A DNA stretch of 64,000 nucleotides, taken from contig NZ_JASJAP010000001.1 of NCBI RefSeq assembly GCF_030066995.1, positions 789,230-853,229 of the forward strand, in the 5' to 3' direction. This document shows, piece by piece, positions 61,896 to 64,000 of this stretch. The stretch comes from Erythrobacter sp. Lineage in GTDB: Bacteria > Pseudomonadota > Alphaproteobacteria > Sphingomonadales > Sphingomonadaceae. The position numbers and the translations under genes are program-made. Within the stretch, counting starts at the first letter, position 1; each line of letters starts with the position of its first letter. The notes under the pieces were generated by a model. It ran no database searches and was not told where the DNA came from. It saw nothing but the letters and a program-made list of their open reading frames with translations.

Positions 61896-62816
61896 TTACT
61901 CCATCGGCAGGAATTCGGGAACCGACAAATACCGCTCCCCGGTGTCGTAATTGAAGCCCAACACGCGCGATCCGCTTTCGAGTTCGGGCAGCTTCTTGGC
62001 GATGGCGGCCAGCGTCGCGCCCGATGAAATACCGATCAGCATGCCTTCCTCACGCGCGGCGCGGCGCGCCATTTCCTTGGCCTCGTCAGCCTCGACGGTG
62101 ATCGCGCCATCAATCGAATCGGTGTGGAGGTTGCCGGGAATGAAGCCCGCGCCAATGCCCTGGATCGGGTGCGGGCCGGGTTGGCCGCCATTGATGACCG
62201 GGGAGAGCGCGGGCTCCACGCCATAGGCCTTCAATTGCGGCCAGACGCGCTTCATTTCCTCCGCGCAGCCGGTCAGGTGGCCGCCGGTGCCAACGCCGGT
62301 GATCATGACGTCAATCGGTTCATCGGCGAAGTCTTGCAGGATTTCCTGCGCAGTCGTGCGAGCGTGCACAGCGACATTGGCGGGGTTCTCGAACTGCGAG
62401 GGCATCCAGGCGCCTTCGGTCGTCTCCACGATCTCGGTCGCGCGTTCGATGGCGCCCTTCATGCCCTTTTCCTTCGGCGTCAGATCGAAGGTCGCGCCGT
62501 AAGCCAGCATCAGCCGACGCCGCTCGATCGACATCGATTCGGGCATGACCAAGACGAGCGTGTAACCCTTGACCGCCGCAACCATGGCAAGGCCGATGCC
62601 GGTGTTGCCGCTGGTGGGCTCCACAATCGTGCCGCCCGGTTTGAGCTTGCCCGAAGCCTCCGCGTCCTCGACCATGGCGAGCGCGATGCGGTCCTTGATC
62701 GAACCGCCCGGATTGGCGCGTTCCGACTTCAGCCAGACCTCGTGATCCGGGAACAGGCGCGCCAGTCGAATATGCGGGGTGTTACCGATGGTCTCGAGAA
62801 TATTGCCAGCTCGCAT
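61896..62816 (-). CDS. cysK: Cysteine synthase A
   Basis: A 306-residue fold-type II PLP enzyme forming cysteine from O-acetylserine and sulfide. [13 protein letters not shown] contains the PLP Lys (Lys41); [12 protein letters not shown] is the substrate loop, [16 protein letters not shown] the phosphate-binding loop and GISSGA the pyridine-N segment. The usual C-terminal extension is intact. Shares the strand with the MFS gene 34 bp upstream. Confidence 0.95.
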   Translation of the reverse strand: MRAGNILETIGNTPHIRLARLFPDHEVWLKSERANPGGSIKDRIALAMVEDAEASGKLKPGGTIVEPTSGNTGIGLAMVAAVKGYTLVLVMPESMSIERRRLMLAYGATFDLTPKEKGMKGAIERATEIVETTEGAWMPSQFENPANVAVHARTTAQEILQDFADEPIDVMITGVGTGGHLTGCAEEMKRVWPQLKAYGVEPALSPVINGGQPGPHPIQGIGAGFIPGNLHTDSIDGAITVEADEAKEMARRAAREEGMLIGISSGATLAAIAKKLPELESGSRVLGFNYDTGERYLSVPEFLPME

Positions 62817-62850
62817 GGTCCCTCTCCTTAAGGCTGGTGATCACTGGTTC

Positions 62851-64000
62851 TTAGCCTGTCGACCCTTCTAGCAGGTCTTCGGGCGGATCGAAGGTTTTCG
62901 TCGTTCGCAGCACCGGAAAGATCCGCGACCAAACGGCGACGGTGACGACCGCGCCGATCCCCCCGGCTACCAAGGCAGCAATCGGCCCGATCAAGAACGC
63001 AAGAGCGCCGGAAAACGCGTCGCCGCCCTCATTCGACGCGCCGATGGCCAGCATGCTGACCGACGAGACTCGTCCGCGCTTGTCATTGGGTGTGTGCAAC
63101 TGCACCAGCGACTGGCGCACATAGACGCTGAGCATGTCCGCGCTGCCGATTACGAACAGCATCGCCAGGCTCAGCGTCATGCTGCGCGAGAACGCAAAGA
63201 CGATGGTGGCGACCCCGAAGATCAGCACCGAAATCAGCATCTTGGGCCCGACATTGTTCTTAAGGGGACGCCAGGAGAACCACGCCGCTGTCGTCAGCGC
63301 ACCGACGCCTGGCGCCATGGCGAGCTGCGCCAGCCCCTGCTCACCCACTTGCAGAATATCGCGCGCAAACACCGGCAGCAACGCGTTTGCCCCCGCCAGA
63401 AAGACGGCAAGAAGATCAAGCGTGATCGAGCCCAGCACCATCTTGTTACGAACCACATAGCGCAGGCCATCGACGATCTGCCCGAGCGGGCGCCTGTCCT
63501 TGCGCAGTGGGGGTTGGGGCACCTTGCCAATGGTGCTAAGCGAAACGATGGCCAGCGCGAACAACCCGCTGGCGACCGCGTAGGGCAGGACGGGCGCGAT
63601 GGCGTACAGATACCCCCCCAGCGCCGCGCCCATGATCACGCCCACCTGCCACGCTATTGTTGAAATCGCGATGGCGGTCGGGAGCAGGGCCTTGGGGACA
63701 AGATTAGGGGAGAGCGCAGAGAAGGCGGGCCCTGCAAACGCGCGCGCAACACCAAGCGCCACGGCAACGCCATACAGCACCGCCGCGCTCACGGCTTCGA
63801 CGTAAGTGGCCCACGCTAGCGCGCCGGCGCACAGGAATTGCAAAAGCACGGTCAGGCGCGCGATGGCGCGACGATCGAACCGGTCGGCGGCAAGGCCCGT
63901 AATGGGGGCGAGGGCGAACAGCGGGAGAAATTGCAGAAGACCGATCAGCCCGAGCTGTCCGGAGGCCTCGGCGATAGTGGCCCCTGCGTCGCGCGCCAGA
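62851..64000 (-). CDS. MFS transporter (EntS-like), N-terminus outside window
   Basis: At least 383 residues; the frame stays open to the window edge, so the first helices are missing. LLQFLPLFALAPITGLAADRFDRRAIARL (pattern) gives the MFS A-motif between helices 2 and 3. About ten further helices follow, including GAALGGYLYAIAPVLPYAVA and LLAVFLAGANALLPVFARDI. This resembles the EntS/MFS_3 group of exporters. Substrate unknown. Confidence 0.88.
   Translation of the reverse strand, partial: LARDAGATIAEASGQLGLIGLLQFLPLFALAPITGLAADRFDRRAIARLTVLLQFLCAGALAWATYVEAVSAAVLYGVAVALGVARAFAGPAFSALSPNLVPKALLPTAIAISTIAWQVGVIMGAALGGYLYAIAPVLPYAVASGLFALAIVSLSTIGKVPQPPLRKDRRPLGQIVDGLRYVVRNKMVLGSITLDLLAVFLAGANALLPVFARDILQVGEQGLAQLAMAPGVGALTTAAWFSWRPLKNNVGPKMLISVLIFGVATIVFAFSRSMTLSLAMLFVIGSADMLSVYVRQSLVQLHTPNDKRGRVSSVSMLAIGASNEGGDAFSGALAFLIGPIAALVAGGIGAVVTVAVWSRIFPVLRTTKTFDPPEDLLEGSTG

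Overview
The window is GC-rich chromosomal DNA of an alphaproteobacterium. The gene content (mreBCD-mrdA-rodA cluster, separate glyQ and glyS, CTC-type L25, PPDK, many short palindromic repeats of the PAKAG/PAFAG-encoding type) best fits the Sphingomonadales, probably an Erythrobacter-like lineage. This assignment rests on recognition of gene families and repeats, not on a database search.

Region 1 (1-17.6 kb) is a catabolic block. A first + strand operon (131-5081) encodes a CitE-like C-C lyase, a MaoC-type hydratase, an acyl-CoA dehydrogenase and two class III CoA-transferases; together they could form a C5-dicarboxylate (methylsuccinate/mesaconate/itaconate type) route to acetyl-CoA and pyruvate. 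A GntR/UTRA regulator follows on the - strand. A second, tightly overlapping + strand operon (5896-15121) encodes two MmgE/PrpD proteins, an acyl/aryl-CoA ligase, an amidase, an SDR, a PuuE-like deacetylase, an enoyl-CoA hydratase and several small ferredoxin-fold or VOC proteins. The palindrome TGTCCGGACA occurs in front of the first operon and again between two divergent genes for exported proteins at 16.8 kb, so it probably marks one regulon.

Region 2 (17603-30129) is a 12.5-kb genomic island integrated into the 3' end of a tRNA-Lys(CTT) gene. It is flanked by a 47-bp direct repeat and carries matching 11-bp-phased CTTACA pairs just inside both ends. Cargo: P4-type integrase, a small PD-(D/E)XK-like protein, an AlpA-like excisionase overlapping a DUF3987-like protein, several orphan genes, a GIY-YIG protein and, at the right end, a three-gene module: a sigma-region-4-like HTH protein, a MORC/Hsp90-type GHKL ATPase and a DruA (DUF4338) family protein. 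There is no DruE helicase. This module is the best candidate for a poorly described, possibly anti-phage, system.

Region 3 (30.6-53.2 kb) is mostly housekeeping: a LuxR solo, rodA-mrdA-mreD-mreC-mreB on the - strand, mutL, a His/Asp-rich lipoprotein, ychF, a VOC/SDR/CPBP/pth run, rplY with a clear terminator, a TraB/GumN protein, glyQS, ppdK, a methyltransferase and comF. mutL and especially glyS contain palindromic repeat elements inserted in frame.

Region 4 (53.2-64 kb) holds hisI, a MerR regulator with a large acyl-CoA dehydrogenase, a D-amino-acid-oxidase-like flavoprotein whose sequence order looks circularly permuted, a penicillin-acylase-family Ntn hydrolase, an OmpA-like lipoprotein, cysK and the start-truncated end of an MFS transporter.
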